A DNA stretch of 64,000 bases from an uncultured SAR86 cluster bacterium (GTDB lineage: Bacteria > Pseudomonadota > Gammaproteobacteria > Magnimaribacterales > D2472): contig CACEAR010000004.1 in assembly GCA_902557575.1 (NCBI GenBank), positions 21,139-85,138 on the forward strand. The letters run 5' to 3'. Below are positions 52,531-61,382 of this stretch, piece by piece. Position 1 is the stretch's first letter; each line of letters starts with the position of its first letter. The notes beneath the pieces were generated by a model. That model saw only the letters and a list, made by a program, of their open reading frames with translations. It did no database searches and was not told where the DNA came from. A program made the position numbers and the translations under genes.

Positions 52531-52896
52531 TTAATTCTTTTTTAAAAAACCCTTAGTTTCATATATAACTTGGGTATTATCTTTTTTGGTTATTTCTATT
52601 TGATATTCAATATAAGATTTCATTGGGGCTTCATTAAACGTTTCTTTCCACTCCCACTCATCTCCATAAAACATCAAGGAACCGCTTCTATTTTTTTGAT
52701 TAAATGGTTTTTCTAGAGTGTTAATTAAAGAAATCCTATTATTTGCTATCTCTCTAGCAATTACTCTATTTTCTAATGAGAAGATTGATAAGGTTGTTGA
52801 ACTTAATGTTTGATAAACCGACATTACAGCGACGCTTAATATTAAAAGCGAAACGGAAACCTCTATTAAGCTAAAGCCTCTCTTAAAATTCATCAA
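52531..52896 (-). CDS. gspI: type II secretion minor pseudopilin GspI
   Basis: This 121-residue prepilin has RGFSLIEVSVSLLILSVAV at the N-terminus and a small domain with AREIANNRISLI and GDEWEWKETF, typical of GspI. It overlaps gspH by 14 bases. Confidence 0.93.
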   Translation of the reverse strand: MMNFKRGFSLIEVSVSLLILSVAVMSVYQTLSSTTLSIFSLENRVIAREIANNRISLINTLEKPFNQKNRSGSLMFYGDEWEWKETFNEAPMKSYIEYQIEITKKDNTQVIYETKGFLKKN

Positions 52897-53383
52897 TTCT
52901 TAAGAATTCTCCTCCATGAGTAAGAACAAAATTATATTTCTGATTATTGTTGGAAAAAGTGAATTTTGCCCCTGTTGTTTCGCCAGATGGATAGAATAAG
53001 ATATAAGGTAAATCTAAATCATCATTAGATAACTTGAATTTAAGACCATCGCTTGTCTCTATTTCTTTTTCAAATTCAGTAAATTCATTCCAGGAATATC
53101 TATATATGGGTTTAGAGATTATTTCAGTTTCTTCTTTAGCTATTTCATAAATAGCCTGTTCATTTGCATTTGCATACCATCCTAAAACTTTTCCGCGAAT
53201 TATGCTTTCTTGGGAAATTTCAGAAAAGCTTTCTTCTAAAGTCCTGGGTGAGTTACTAATATTAACAATATTGGTATTTAAAAGAAGTATTGATGACATT
53301 ACTCCAATAATGACAATTACAATAAGTAATTCTATTAATGTAAATCCTGGTTTTTTATTTAAGCCAATTACCGAGGTCTGCAT
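52883..53383 (-). CDS. gspH: type II secretion minor pseudopilin GspH
   Basis: This prepilin has KPGFTLIELLIVIVIIGVMSS. I start at ATG 53383 (MQTSVIGLNKKPGF), which gives 166 residues and a normal 13-residue leader. AGGAGG and AGGTGA lie just upstream of that ATG, inside the end of gspG. An earlier in-frame start at 53416 lacks this support. The start overlaps gspG by 29 bases. Confidence 0.9.
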   Translation of the reverse strand: MQTSVIGLNKKPGFTLIELLIVIVIIGVMSSILLLNTNIVNISNSPRTLEESFSEISQESIIRGKVLGWYANANEQAIYEIAKEETEIISKPIYRYSWNEFTEFEKEIETSDGLKFKLSNDDLDLPYILFYPSGETTGAKFTFSNNNQKYNFVLTHGGEFLRIDEF

Positions 53384-53774
53384 TTTCACCTGTACCTCCT
53401 TCCACTCCATCAGCACCTAAAGTGTAGACATCATAGGATGAGTTTTTTAAGCCAGGATACAGATAAAGATATTCTCTGCCCCATGGATCTTGAGGAAAAG
53501 ACTTTATGTATCCTCCTTCAGGATAGAGTGATGGTCGTTTAAGATCTGACGGAGGAGCAACTAATGACTGTATTCCTTGATCTGTTGTGGGATAAGTCAG
53601 CTCATTAAATTTATATAGTTCCAGCGCTTTCTCAATTTGTGAAATATCTGCTCTTACTTTTTCTAAGTTCGCTCTTTGGAGAAAAGGAGATACATTAACT
53701 GCAACAACTGTTGCTAATATGCCAAGTATCACAATTACTGCCATGAGCTCAATTAGAGTAAATCCTTTTTTCAT
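53355..53774 (-). CDS. gspG: type II secretion major pseudopilin GspG
   Basis: GspG forms the body of the pseudopilus. It is 139 residues, starting MKKGFTLIELMAVIVILGIL, with YPTTDQGIQSLV and GGYIKSFPQDPWGREYLYLYPG. Near the end GADGVEGGTGENADLGNW holds the calcium-binding Asp-rich loop seen in GspG proteins. Confidence 0.97.
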   Translation of the reverse strand: MKKGFTLIELMAVIVILGILATVVAVNVSPFLQRANLEKVRADISQIEKALELYKFNELTYPTTDQGIQSLVAPPSDLKRPSLYPEGGYIKSFPQDPWGREYLYLYPGLKNSSYDVYTLGADGVEGGTGENADLGNWLK

Positions 53775-53776
53775 AA

Positions 53777-54970
53777 TTAATTTAATATTAGTGTGTTCAT
53801 TTGCATTATAGGAATAAGTATAGCCATAACGATTAAAAGAATAAATCCACCCATTATAATAATGATTAATGGCTCTATGAGAGATAGAACAGTTGATCGT
53901 GTTGTTTCAATCTCAGATTTCATAAAATCAGCAGCTTTTTTGAACATTGGTGTAAGGTTACCAGACCTGTAACCACTGGAAATAAGTTGGTTAAAGATAT
54001 CTGGGAATATTTGTTCGCGCGTTAGAGCACGTGAAAAATCAGAACCTTCTTTTACTGATTTTATTATTTTATTAAGGCGATCTTTTAGATAAGCATTGTT
54101 CAAAACTTGAGATGTTTCTTGAAGTGCATCATCTAGAACTATCCCTGATGACATCAATAAGTACATAGTACTACTGAATCTTTCAGTCTCAGATTTTAAT
54201 AAGAATCCTCCAAAAATTGGAATTTTAAGAAACATTCTATGAATATTGATTGCCTTTTCAGTAGTTAGTAACTTCTTATAATAAAAAAAAGAAACACCTA
54301 ATATCAGTATGATAGATGGGATAATATAAATCATATTAGAAGATATATTCATTAATACTGATGTTAACAAGGGCAGATCGACGCCTGATTTAACGAATTG
54401 ATTTACAACCTGAGGCATAACAAAAGTTAGTAACGAAATTACTACTATTATTGAAAAAGAAAAAAGAATGAATGGATATGTTAAAGCAGTCCGAACCTTC
54501 TGATTAATTGATAAACTTTCTTCAAGATAATCGGATAAAGATTTAAACATCTCAATAAGTCTTCCTGAAGTATCTCCAGCTTTAATTAATGATGTGTATG
54601 TATTGTCAAAAACTTGAGGGTAAGCCTCCATTGCATCCCCTAGCCTTTTGCCCTGAATTATTTCATCTCTTAAATTAAATAATATATTCTTTAAATCTTT
54701 ATTTTTGACTTGTTCAGCAGTCATCTTTAAAGCCTCATCAATTTGAGCAGCTGCCTCAAGGAGTGTACCAATTTGTCTGGTAGCAAGGACCAAATCTTTA
54801 TTTTTGATCTTAAATCTTTTGGTAGTTTGAGATTTTATTTTTTTAAGTTTATGAGGTATTAAATTAAGACTTTTTATTTCTTTTCTTGCCGATCTTTCAC
54901 TATCGGCATTTATAAATCCTGATTGAATTGAACCTTCAGAGTCAAAAGCCTTATAGCTATACGAAGGCAT
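53777..54970 (-). CDS. gspF: type II secretion inner-membrane protein GspF
   Basis: This 397-residue platform protein has three membrane helices and two GspF domains. It opens PSYSYKAFDSEGSIQSGFI, and each half has the LIKAGDTSGRLIEMF/LISSGYRSGNLTPMF motif. It overlaps gspE by 14 bases. Confidence 0.96.
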   Translation of the reverse strand: MPSYSYKAFDSEGSIQSGFINADSERSARKEIKSLNLIPHKLKKIKSQTTKRFKIKNKDLVLATRQIGTLLEAAAQIDEALKMTAEQVKNKDLKNILFNLRDEIIQGKRLGDAMEAYPQVFDNTYTSLIKAGDTSGRLIEMFKSLSDYLEESLSINQKVRTALTYPFILFSFSIIVVISLLTFVMPQVVNQFVKSGVDLPLLTSVLMNISSNMIYIIPSIILILGVSFFYYKKLLTTEKAINIHRMFLKIPIFGGFLLKSETERFSSTMYLLMSSGIVLDDALQETSQVLNNAYLKDRLNKIIKSVKEGSDFSRALTREQIFPDIFNQLISSGYRSGNLTPMFKKAADFMKSEIETTRSTVLSLIEPLIIIIMGGFILLIVMAILIPIMQMNTLILN

Positions 54971-56462
54971 CTTCTTTTATATTGTTAGATCTAATGAGCT
55001 CATCACAAGATGTTATACCTTCTATAAGAAGATTCGAGCACGAAGAATTTATTGAGGGAGTATTTTCAAACACATACTCATTAATCTCATTCTCTGACTT
55101 TTCGTTATGAATCATGTCTTTTATGGTTTTATCAACATTTACGCACTCAGCAACAGCAATCCTTCCTTTGTATCCTGTTCCATTACAATCATCACACCCT
55201 ACATGATCATAAACTTCAAGATTGTGCTTTAAACCAAATAAATCAGCTATATCTTTGTTTATAGTGGTTTTAACTTTACAACTATCACATAGCCTTCTTA
55301 CAAGTCTTTGAGAAATTACTGTTTTTAAACTAGAAGATATCAAAAATGATTCTATTCCCATGTCTCTAAGTCTAGTAATAGCACCAACAGCACTATTTGT
55401 ATGCACAGTTGATAGTACAAGGTGGCCCGTTAAACTGGCCTGTATGGCAATTTGCGCTGTTTCTGTGTCTCTTATTTCTCCTACCATCACAACATCAGGA
55501 TCTTGCCTAAGCATTGCACGTAATCCGGTAGCGAAAGAGTATCCAGTTTTTTGATTAACCTGCGTTTGGCCAATGCCTTTCAAGGTGTATTCTATTGGAT
55601 CCTCAACAGTGAGAATATTTTGAGATGAATCACTTAGGTCTCTAAGGCCAGCATAAAGAGTTGTAGTTTTTCCAGAGCCAGTTGGTCCGGTAACTAAGAT
55701 AATACCCTCGGATTCACTTAAAGACTTCTTATAAGTTGAAAGTATTATTTGTGGTAAACCAAGATCATTAATATTAATTTGTGCTGATTGTTTATCTAAG
55801 AGTCTTAATACAATTCTTTCTCCATATGTAGATGGTAGAGTTGAAACACGAACATCAACATTTTTATCTCCAAGAGATAACGAAACTCTTCCATCCTGTG
55901 GCAACCTCCTTTCAGAAATATCAAGTTTTGAAATTACCTTTAGTCTGGCAATAATTAATGGTGTGAGTCGAGGATCTTGAGATAAAACTTCCTGCAGTAT
56001 TCCATCTATCCTATATCTAACCGATAAAGAATCTTCATAAGGCTCAAAGTGAATATCAGATGCTCTTAACTTAATTGCCTGACTTAAAATACCATTTATA
56101 AGCTTAATGATTGGGGCATCATTGCTCCCGCTTAACAGATCTTCTGTAGCTGTAATTGTTCCTGCGAAAGTTTTGAGATCAAAATTATCTTTAAGTTCTT
56201 CTGAAAGTTCTGAATTTTGAGAAATTACAGAAAAATTTGACGTTATAAGGTTATTTAACTCCTCAGCATTACAAATTTCTACTTCAAATGATTTACCTAT
56301 ATACCTGAATAGCTCCTGATGTATATCAAAGCTTAGCTCTGAAGTTGAATAAATCTTAATTTCACCATTATTATCTATTGCAAAGATATTATTCTGTTTT
56401 ACGAAGTCGTAAGGAAGAATACTTGATGTTTCAGCCATAGCATCATTAGGTATATAAGACAT
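54957..56462 (-). CDS. gspE: type II secretion ATPase GspE
   Basis: This ATPase drives pseudopilus assembly. It is 501 residues with an N-terminal GspE_N region (about 20-90), Walker A GPTGSGKTTTLY, Asp and His boxes, GEIRDTETAQIA (Walker B) and VHTNSAVGAITRLRDMG. The zinc-binding tetracysteine (CDSCK and CDDCNGTGYKGR) marks GspE rather than a retraction ATPase. Confidence 0.97.
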   Translation of the reverse strand: MSYIPNDAMAETSSILPYDFVKQNNIFAIDNNGEIKIYSTSELSFDIHQELFRYIGKSFEVEICNAEELNNLITSNFSVISQNSELSEELKDNFDLKTFAGTITATEDLLSGSNDAPIIKLINGILSQAIKLRASDIHFEPYEDSLSVRYRIDGILQEVLSQDPRLTPLIIARLKVISKLDISERRLPQDGRVSLSLGDKNVDVRVSTLPSTYGERIVLRLLDKQSAQININDLGLPQIILSTYKKSLSESEGIILVTGPTGSGKTTTLYAGLRDLSDSSQNILTVEDPIEYTLKGIGQTQVNQKTGYSFATGLRAMLRQDPDVVMVGEIRDTETAQIAIQASLTGHLVLSTVHTNSAVGAITRLRDMGIESFLISSSLKTVISQRLVRRLCDSCKVKTTINKDIADLFGLKHNLEVYDHVGCDDCNGTGYKGRIAVAECVNVDKTIKDMIHNEKSENEINEYVFENTPSINSSCSNLLIEGITSCDELIRSNNIKEDAFV

Positions 56463-58310
56463 CTATTTATCTTCTGTGAGGTCGATTAGCTTAGATTGTT
56501 GCTTGAGTAACTGTTCTGCTTTAATAAAATTATACTTTTCAGTCGATATCTGAGAAACCGATTCCGAGTCAACTAAAATCTTAGGTCTTAAAAAAACCAT
56601 TAAATTCTTTTTAACTTTTGACTCGCTTGATGATTGAAATAATTTACCTAAAACTGGAATTGAACCAAGGACAGGTACTCTCTGAATATCTTCCTGTATA
56701 TCTTCATCAACTAATCCACCCAATACAATAATTTGATTGTTATCTACTAAAACAGTTGTTTCTATCGTTCTTTTATTTGTAATTAAATCAGTAGTCCCGG
56801 TCAGAGGACCAGCAACACCAGAAACCTCCTGTTTTATCTCTAAGATAACTGAATTTCCTTCATTAATTTGCGGCTTTATTGAAAGTTTTATACCAACCTC
56901 CTCTCTTGAGGTTGTCCTGAAGGGATTTGTATTATTTGAACCTAAACTTTCACCTGTTGTAATGGGAATTTCTTGACCAATAACAGTAGAAGCTTCCTCA
57001 TTGTCCATTGCCAATAATGATGTAGTAGTTAAGATATTGGAATTCTTATCTGCATCTATGGCATTAATGATCGCTATCATGCTGTCATCATCCTCTGATA
57101 TTCTTCCAATACCTGCAATTATTCCTTGAGAGTTTAAAAGTGAATTAGCTGCAATATTTGAAAAATTTGCATTATCACCTGATTCAATAGCAGATCCTGT
57201 TAAACCTAGTAGATCAGGTCCTGTTCCGTTCTGAAATCTAGTAATCCCAATAGGTATTTCTCCATCCTCTGCACCGGCAAAAATAGTTTCTACACCCAAA
57301 CTTCTTGCGGCTGTTTCTGAAAGCTCAACGACTATAGCTTCTACTAATACTTGAGCCCTTCTAATATCAAGTTTAGATATAAGATTTTTTATAGTTGCTA
57401 TATTTGATTCATCACTAGATACAACGACAGAATTAGTTGGCGAATGATGTGTAACAATTGGTTTTTCAGATTCTGAAGAAATAAATCTCGAAGCTATAGA
57501 ACTAACTATTCCAGCAACCTCCTCAGCGTTGGCATATTTAAGATATATAACAGCAACTGAACCTTCACTAATTGCATCAGCATCTAATTGCTTGAGTGTT
57601 TCTTTAATTATGTTTGTTGTAATTGAGTTGGCAGATACTATTACAGAATTTGATGCACTAAAGGAAATTGCAACAAAATTATTAATTGTTGGATTGTTTT
57701 GAGCTTTAAGTTTTTCTAAAATTCTCACCGCCTCAACAGATGAAAGATTTTTTAAATCTATAATGGAGACAGCTGCGGTATTATCTTGATCAAGGGCTAA
57801 TATTAAATCAGCTATTCTTTCAACATTACTTGCTCTATCAACAATTAAAATAGAATTTATAGATGCAATGCTTGAAACGTTTGCTTGTCTTCCAGCAATA
57901 GGTTTAAGCATTGGCAATAGCTCAATTGAAGATCGGTTATTAAGTCCAATAATTCTTGTTATAAACTCTCCATCAGAATCAGCTGAATTACTATCTCTAG
58001 TTGCTTCATTTTCTGGAACGATTCTTACAAAATTATCATCATTTATAGCGCTAAATCCATTCACTTGAATTGTTCTTAAATACACATCCCAAACTTCATC
58101 TGATGAGAGTGATGAATTAGAAAAAATTGTCACTTTACCTTTGACTCTTGGATCAAGGATGATTGTTTTTCTTGAAAAATTTGCAATATCTTGAGTGACT
58201 TTTTTAATATCTACATCTTCATAATTAAGAATAAATGATTCTTGGGAAAAAGCACTTAAGCTAATAAGAGTTAAATTAAAAATAAAGATTTTTTTTATAG
58301 TACTAATCAT
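56463..58310 (-). CDS. gspD: type II secretion secretin GspD
   Basis: GspD forms the outer-membrane channel. It is 615 residues with a signal peptide (to about FSQ22), N0-N3 domains (ILDPRVKGKVTIFS; SSIELLPMLKPIAG; LRYAN-type repeats), and the secretin core with VLVEAIVVELSETAARSLGVE, VIGQEIPITTGES and VPVLGSIPVLGKLFQSS. No S-domain extension is obvious. It overlaps gspC by eight bases. Confidence 0.97.
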   Translation of the reverse strand: MISTIKKIFIFNLTLISLSAFSQESFILNYEDVDIKKVTQDIANFSRKTIILDPRVKGKVTIFSNSSLSSDEVWDVYLRTIQVNGFSAINDDNFVRIVPENEATRDSNSADSDGEFITRIIGLNNRSSIELLPMLKPIAGRQANVSSIASINSILIVDRASNVERIADLILALDQDNTAAVSIIDLKNLSSVEAVRILEKLKAQNNPTINNFVAISFSASNSVIVSANSITTNIIKETLKQLDADAISEGSVAVIYLKYANAEEVAGIVSSIASRFISSESEKPIVTHHSPTNSVVVSSDESNIATIKNLISKLDIRRAQVLVEAIVVELSETAARSLGVETIFAGAEDGEIPIGITRFQNGTGPDLLGLTGSAIESGDNANFSNIAANSLLNSQGIIAGIGRISEDDDSMIAIINAIDADKNSNILTTTSLLAMDNEEASTVIGQEIPITTGESLGSNNTNPFRTTSREEVGIKLSIKPQINEGNSVILEIKQEVSGVAGPLTGTTDLITNKRTIETTVLVDNNQIIVLGGLVDEDIQEDIQRVPVLGSIPVLGKLFQSSSESKVKKNLMVFLRPKILVDSESVSQISTEKYNFIKAEQLLKQQSKLIDLTEDK

Positions 58311-58683
58311 TTTTAAACCTATTATTTATTGTAAATTCTTTACCCTGAAATTCAAAAATAATTATGTCATTGTTCACCTTAACAAGCTTATATTTATTTT
58401 CGAGCAACTCATTTAGCTGAACAACATATTCCTTTCCTCCTTTTTTAACAATTACTGAGGTATTACTTTCTCCTAATCTAACTGCGGCAAGCTCATAATT
58501 AAAGCTTGCAGGGGGAGTATTTGAAATCTGATTTGTTGAAACTTGTTTTATCTCCATTGGTCTTACAATAGAAAAGGCCTGAACCTTACTTGAGTTAATT
58601 AGCATGAACATATTTATAAAAAGATACAGAGCAATAGATACAGCCAGTAAATATAGTAAATATTTAAGATTAACTTTATTCAT
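58303..58683 (-). CDS. gspC: type II secretion protein GspC, short form
   Basis: GspC couples the inner platform to the secretin. This one has 126 residues: one membrane helix (about 8-30) and an HR-like domain (LAAVRLGESNTSVIVKKGGKEYVVQLNE, about 65-120). It stops there; the PDZ or coiled-coil domain that normally brings GspC to about 250-300 residues is missing. It is the first gene of the gsp operon. Its start codon directly follows a terminator-like hairpin. Confidence 0.85.
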   Translation of the reverse strand: MNKVNLKYLLYLLAVSIALYLFINMFMLINSSKVQAFSIVRPMEIKQVSTNQISNTPPASFNYELAAVRLGESNTSVIVKKGGKEYVVQLNELLENKYKLVKVNNDIIIFEFQGKEFTINNRFKND

Positions 58684-58684
58684 A

Positions 58685-58717
58685 ATAAAAAAATGAGCTA
58701 CTAAGTGTAGCTCATTT
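58685..58717 (-). terminator. intrinsic terminator after the second receptor
   Basis: aaatgagctac (58691-58701) and gtagctcattt (58707-58717) form a perfect 11-bp stem with loop taagt. Read on the minus strand it is followed by a T-rich run into TATTATG. It fills most of the 53 bases between the receptor stop (58737) and the gspC start (58683), so its tail reaches the gspC start codon. Confidence 0.85.
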
Positions 58718-58736
58718 CACAGAAATATACCTCTTA

Positions 58737-61352
58737 CTAAAAGGAGATTTTAAATCCTAGCGAGGCTGATGTACCAAGATCATATTGATCATATATTGCA
58801 ATATTTCTCATTGATGCATAGTACTCCTCATCTAGTAAATTTCTCAACTCAAGGGATAGTTTTAGCTCAAATTCAGGGTATGAATAAATTTTTGAAAATG
58901 CAAAATCAACTAATAGCGGAGGTTCTTCAATAATATCCGGTAAAACATCAATACCTCTAGCTCTTACCCTATCACTAACATAGTTAACAATTAGGGTTGC
59001 TTGAGTTTGGTTTTGTAAATTATCTAAACCGATTTGAAAGTTTGCAATTGTATCTGATTGACCCTGCAATCTGGTATCCCTTCCATTCGCAAGAAGATTT
59101 TGAGCATCTACAACGGTACCAATACTGTTTATATAGGTATCTCCAGGATTTACAATTACTTCAGATTCAGTTTCCGTATAATTAAACTTAACAAGTAAGT
59201 CGTTAGGTGAATCCATAATTGCTTCGAATACTTGCTCATATTCAATTTCAAAACCATTGATTTCAGCCAAAGGAACGTTTTGATAAGAGGTAATAATTAA
59301 ATCACCTGACTCATTAACAGTTTCTTCTATAGGATTAAGAATTTCTTTGGAGAAAATACCAGCTGTAAAAAATTGATTAAACCCAAAGTAGTATTCAAGT
59401 CTTAAATCAATATTGTCAATCTCACTATTTTCTAAATATAGTGAGCCTGCTATTACTCTGTCAGTATCAACATCTATAAACAGTGTTGGAGATAGTTCCC
59501 TGAAGGTTGGCCTAGCAATTGTCTGAGAAGCACCCAATCTAATTTGTAGATTTTCATCAAATTCAGGCAGATATGTTAGTGTCATTGAAGGTAGCTGATA
59601 ATCTTCTTCTATTGATTTATCAATTAAGGAATCAACACCTGAAAATAGATCATATGTATTAACTTGCTGTAGACCTTCTTCTTGTCTAACTCCAGCAGTA
59701 AATTCAAAACTATCTCCAATTGATGATTCAACACTAATGTATGCTGAATCAATTTCCAATAAGCCTAAGTAGCCAGCTGGCGATGAACTTGCAGTATTCT
59801 CGATTACCAGCAATCTGTTAGGATCAAAGTTTTGGTCAGCAAAGATATAATCTATTCTATTATCTAAGCCATCTTGAGGTAATGGACCACCGGCAGCAAG
59901 AAATCTAAAACTTCTAACTTCGGCTGATCTATCATTTTCAACGTTTTCAACTCCAGTTCTCAAAAATGTTGATTCACCAAGGGGTATCTCTAAATCTAAA
60001 ACAACATTTGTATTTTGATCTTGGACCATACTAAATTGGGTTTGGTTCCTACCTGTATTAACATCGTACAAGTAGACTCCGTCTTCATCTCCATCTTCAT
60101 AGAAAGCAACTCTTTCATATGGAGAATCTCTTTCAGCCCTTCCATCACCCAAACTTACATCTAAAGTCCAGTTATTTTCAAAAGTCTTATTATAATTAAA
60201 CTGATGATTTATTAGCTCTCTTTCATAAAATTCTAGATAATCTTCTCGGACATCAGCTGAATCACTTGAATCATACCCTTGGAGGATACGTGCTTCTTTT
60301 GTTCCTTTATGAATGTATAGCCCAGTATATTTTATTTCAGATGAATCAGTTTCAACACCAACAACACCCATTGCATATGCTGTAACATCATTTGATGTGC
60401 TTTTAAAAGTTTTGTCATTTTGAACAACCACATCTACGGTTCCATCACCTTGGTTTTGTAAATCACCAGTTTGTCTGATTCCTTCTTGTGTATCCCATGA
60501 ACTTTTTAAACCTGCAGTAAACATAAAACCCATTGTTGCACTAGGGTCATCAATAATTTCATCAATTCCTAGACCATCAAGACTATCTCCATAAGTCAAA
60601 CTATAAGATTGATCTAAAGGAACATCTCCTGATTGTAAAACCCATAGCTTTGAATTTTCAAAGTCTCGACCAAAATTAGCTAATTGCGTTGAATTAAAGT
60701 TAGACCTATCAAGTTTAAGATTGTTATAAATAGCACTCTTAATAGTATCTGGTATAGCTCTAGTCCCATCATCGTAGCCAAAACTATCATCGCTACCACC
60801 GTCATACATTAGTCCATCATCTTTTAACGAAGTAGCAGAGTTGTAACCTGTTGAAGCTGAAAATTCAAAGATCCTATCCAATGGAACAGCTTTTGTATTT
60901 ATCTCAATCATGCCTCCTCCAAACTCACCAGGCATGTCAGCTGAGTAGGTTTTTTGAACTACAGATGACTCAATGATGCTTGTAGGAAAAAGATCAAGAG
61001 GTACAACTCTCCTAAGTGGTTCTGGACTAGGTAGATTAAGACCATTAAGTGAAGCAGATGAATATCTATCACCTAAACCTCTTACATATACATATTTACC
61101 TCGCACTAGACTGAGACCTGTAAGTCTTGTAAGGGCGATAGCAATATTGTCATCACCAGTTCTTTCAATTTCTGATGAATCTAGTATTGCTGAAATCTCA
61201 GATGTATCTCTTTTCTCATCTGGTATAAAAGATCCACTTACTACCACTTCTTCAATTTCCTGAGCATTGATAAACAATGGAGAAACTATTATGAAGGGTA
61301 AAGCAAACTTTAAAAAAACCAAGATTTTGTTTGTTTTATTTGTTGATTTCAT
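58737..61352 (-). CDS. TonB-dependent outer-membrane receptor
   Basis: I start at ATG 61352 (MKSTNKTNKILVFLKF), with GGGAG upstream, giving 871 residues; a TTG 12 bases earlier is unlikely. There is a signal peptide ending INAQ, TonB box EEVVVSGS, a plug domain (LTRLTGLSLVRGKYVYVRGLGDRYSS, LNGLNLPSPEPLRRVVPLDLFP, MPGEFGGGMIEINTK) and a barrel ending SASLGFKISF. The plug with GDRYSS and PEPLRR is of a distinct receptor subgroup that I have seen next to secreted repeat proteins. The gene starts about 30 bases after the duplicated repeat protein and likely shares its message. Ligand unknown. Confidence 0.94.
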   Translation of the reverse strand: MKSTNKTNKILVFLKFALPFIIVSPLFINAQEIEEVVVSGSFIPDEKRDTSEISAILDSSEIERTGDDNIAIALTRLTGLSLVRGKYVYVRGLGDRYSSASLNGLNLPSPEPLRRVVPLDLFPTSIIESSVVQKTYSADMPGEFGGGMIEINTKAVPLDRIFEFSASTGYNSATSLKDDGLMYDGGSDDSFGYDDGTRAIPDTIKSAIYNNLKLDRSNFNSTQLANFGRDFENSKLWVLQSGDVPLDQSYSLTYGDSLDGLGIDEIIDDPSATMGFMFTAGLKSSWDTQEGIRQTGDLQNQGDGTVDVVVQNDKTFKSTSNDVTAYAMGVVGVETDSSEIKYTGLYIHKGTKEARILQGYDSSDSADVREDYLEFYERELINHQFNYNKTFENNWTLDVSLGDGRAERDSPYERVAFYEDGDEDGVYLYDVNTGRNQTQFSMVQDQNTNVVLDLEIPLGESTFLRTGVENVENDRSAEVRSFRFLAAGGPLPQDGLDNRIDYIFADQNFDPNRLLVIENTASSSPAGYLGLLEIDSAYISVESSIGDSFEFTAGVRQEEGLQQVNTYDLFSGVDSLIDKSIEEDYQLPSMTLTYLPEFDENLQIRLGASQTIARPTFRELSPTLFIDVDTDRVIAGSLYLENSEIDNIDLRLEYYFGFNQFFTAGIFSKEILNPIEETVNESGDLIITSYQNVPLAEINGFEIEYEQVFEAIMDSPNDLLVKFNYTETESEVIVNPGDTYINSIGTVVDAQNLLANGRDTRLQGQSDTIANFQIGLDNLQNQTQATLIVNYVSDRVRARGIDVLPDIIEEPPLLVDFAFSKIYSYPEFELKLSLELRNLLDEEYYASMRNIAIYDQYDLGTSASLGFKISF

Positions 61353-61382
61353 TTTTACTCCCAAATAGGTTTTATAAAGTTA

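Noticed and set aside
58685..58717. Riboswitch or thermosensor for gspC
   Set aside because: A simple perfect stem with a U-tract fits a terminator better; no larger conserved fold is visible.
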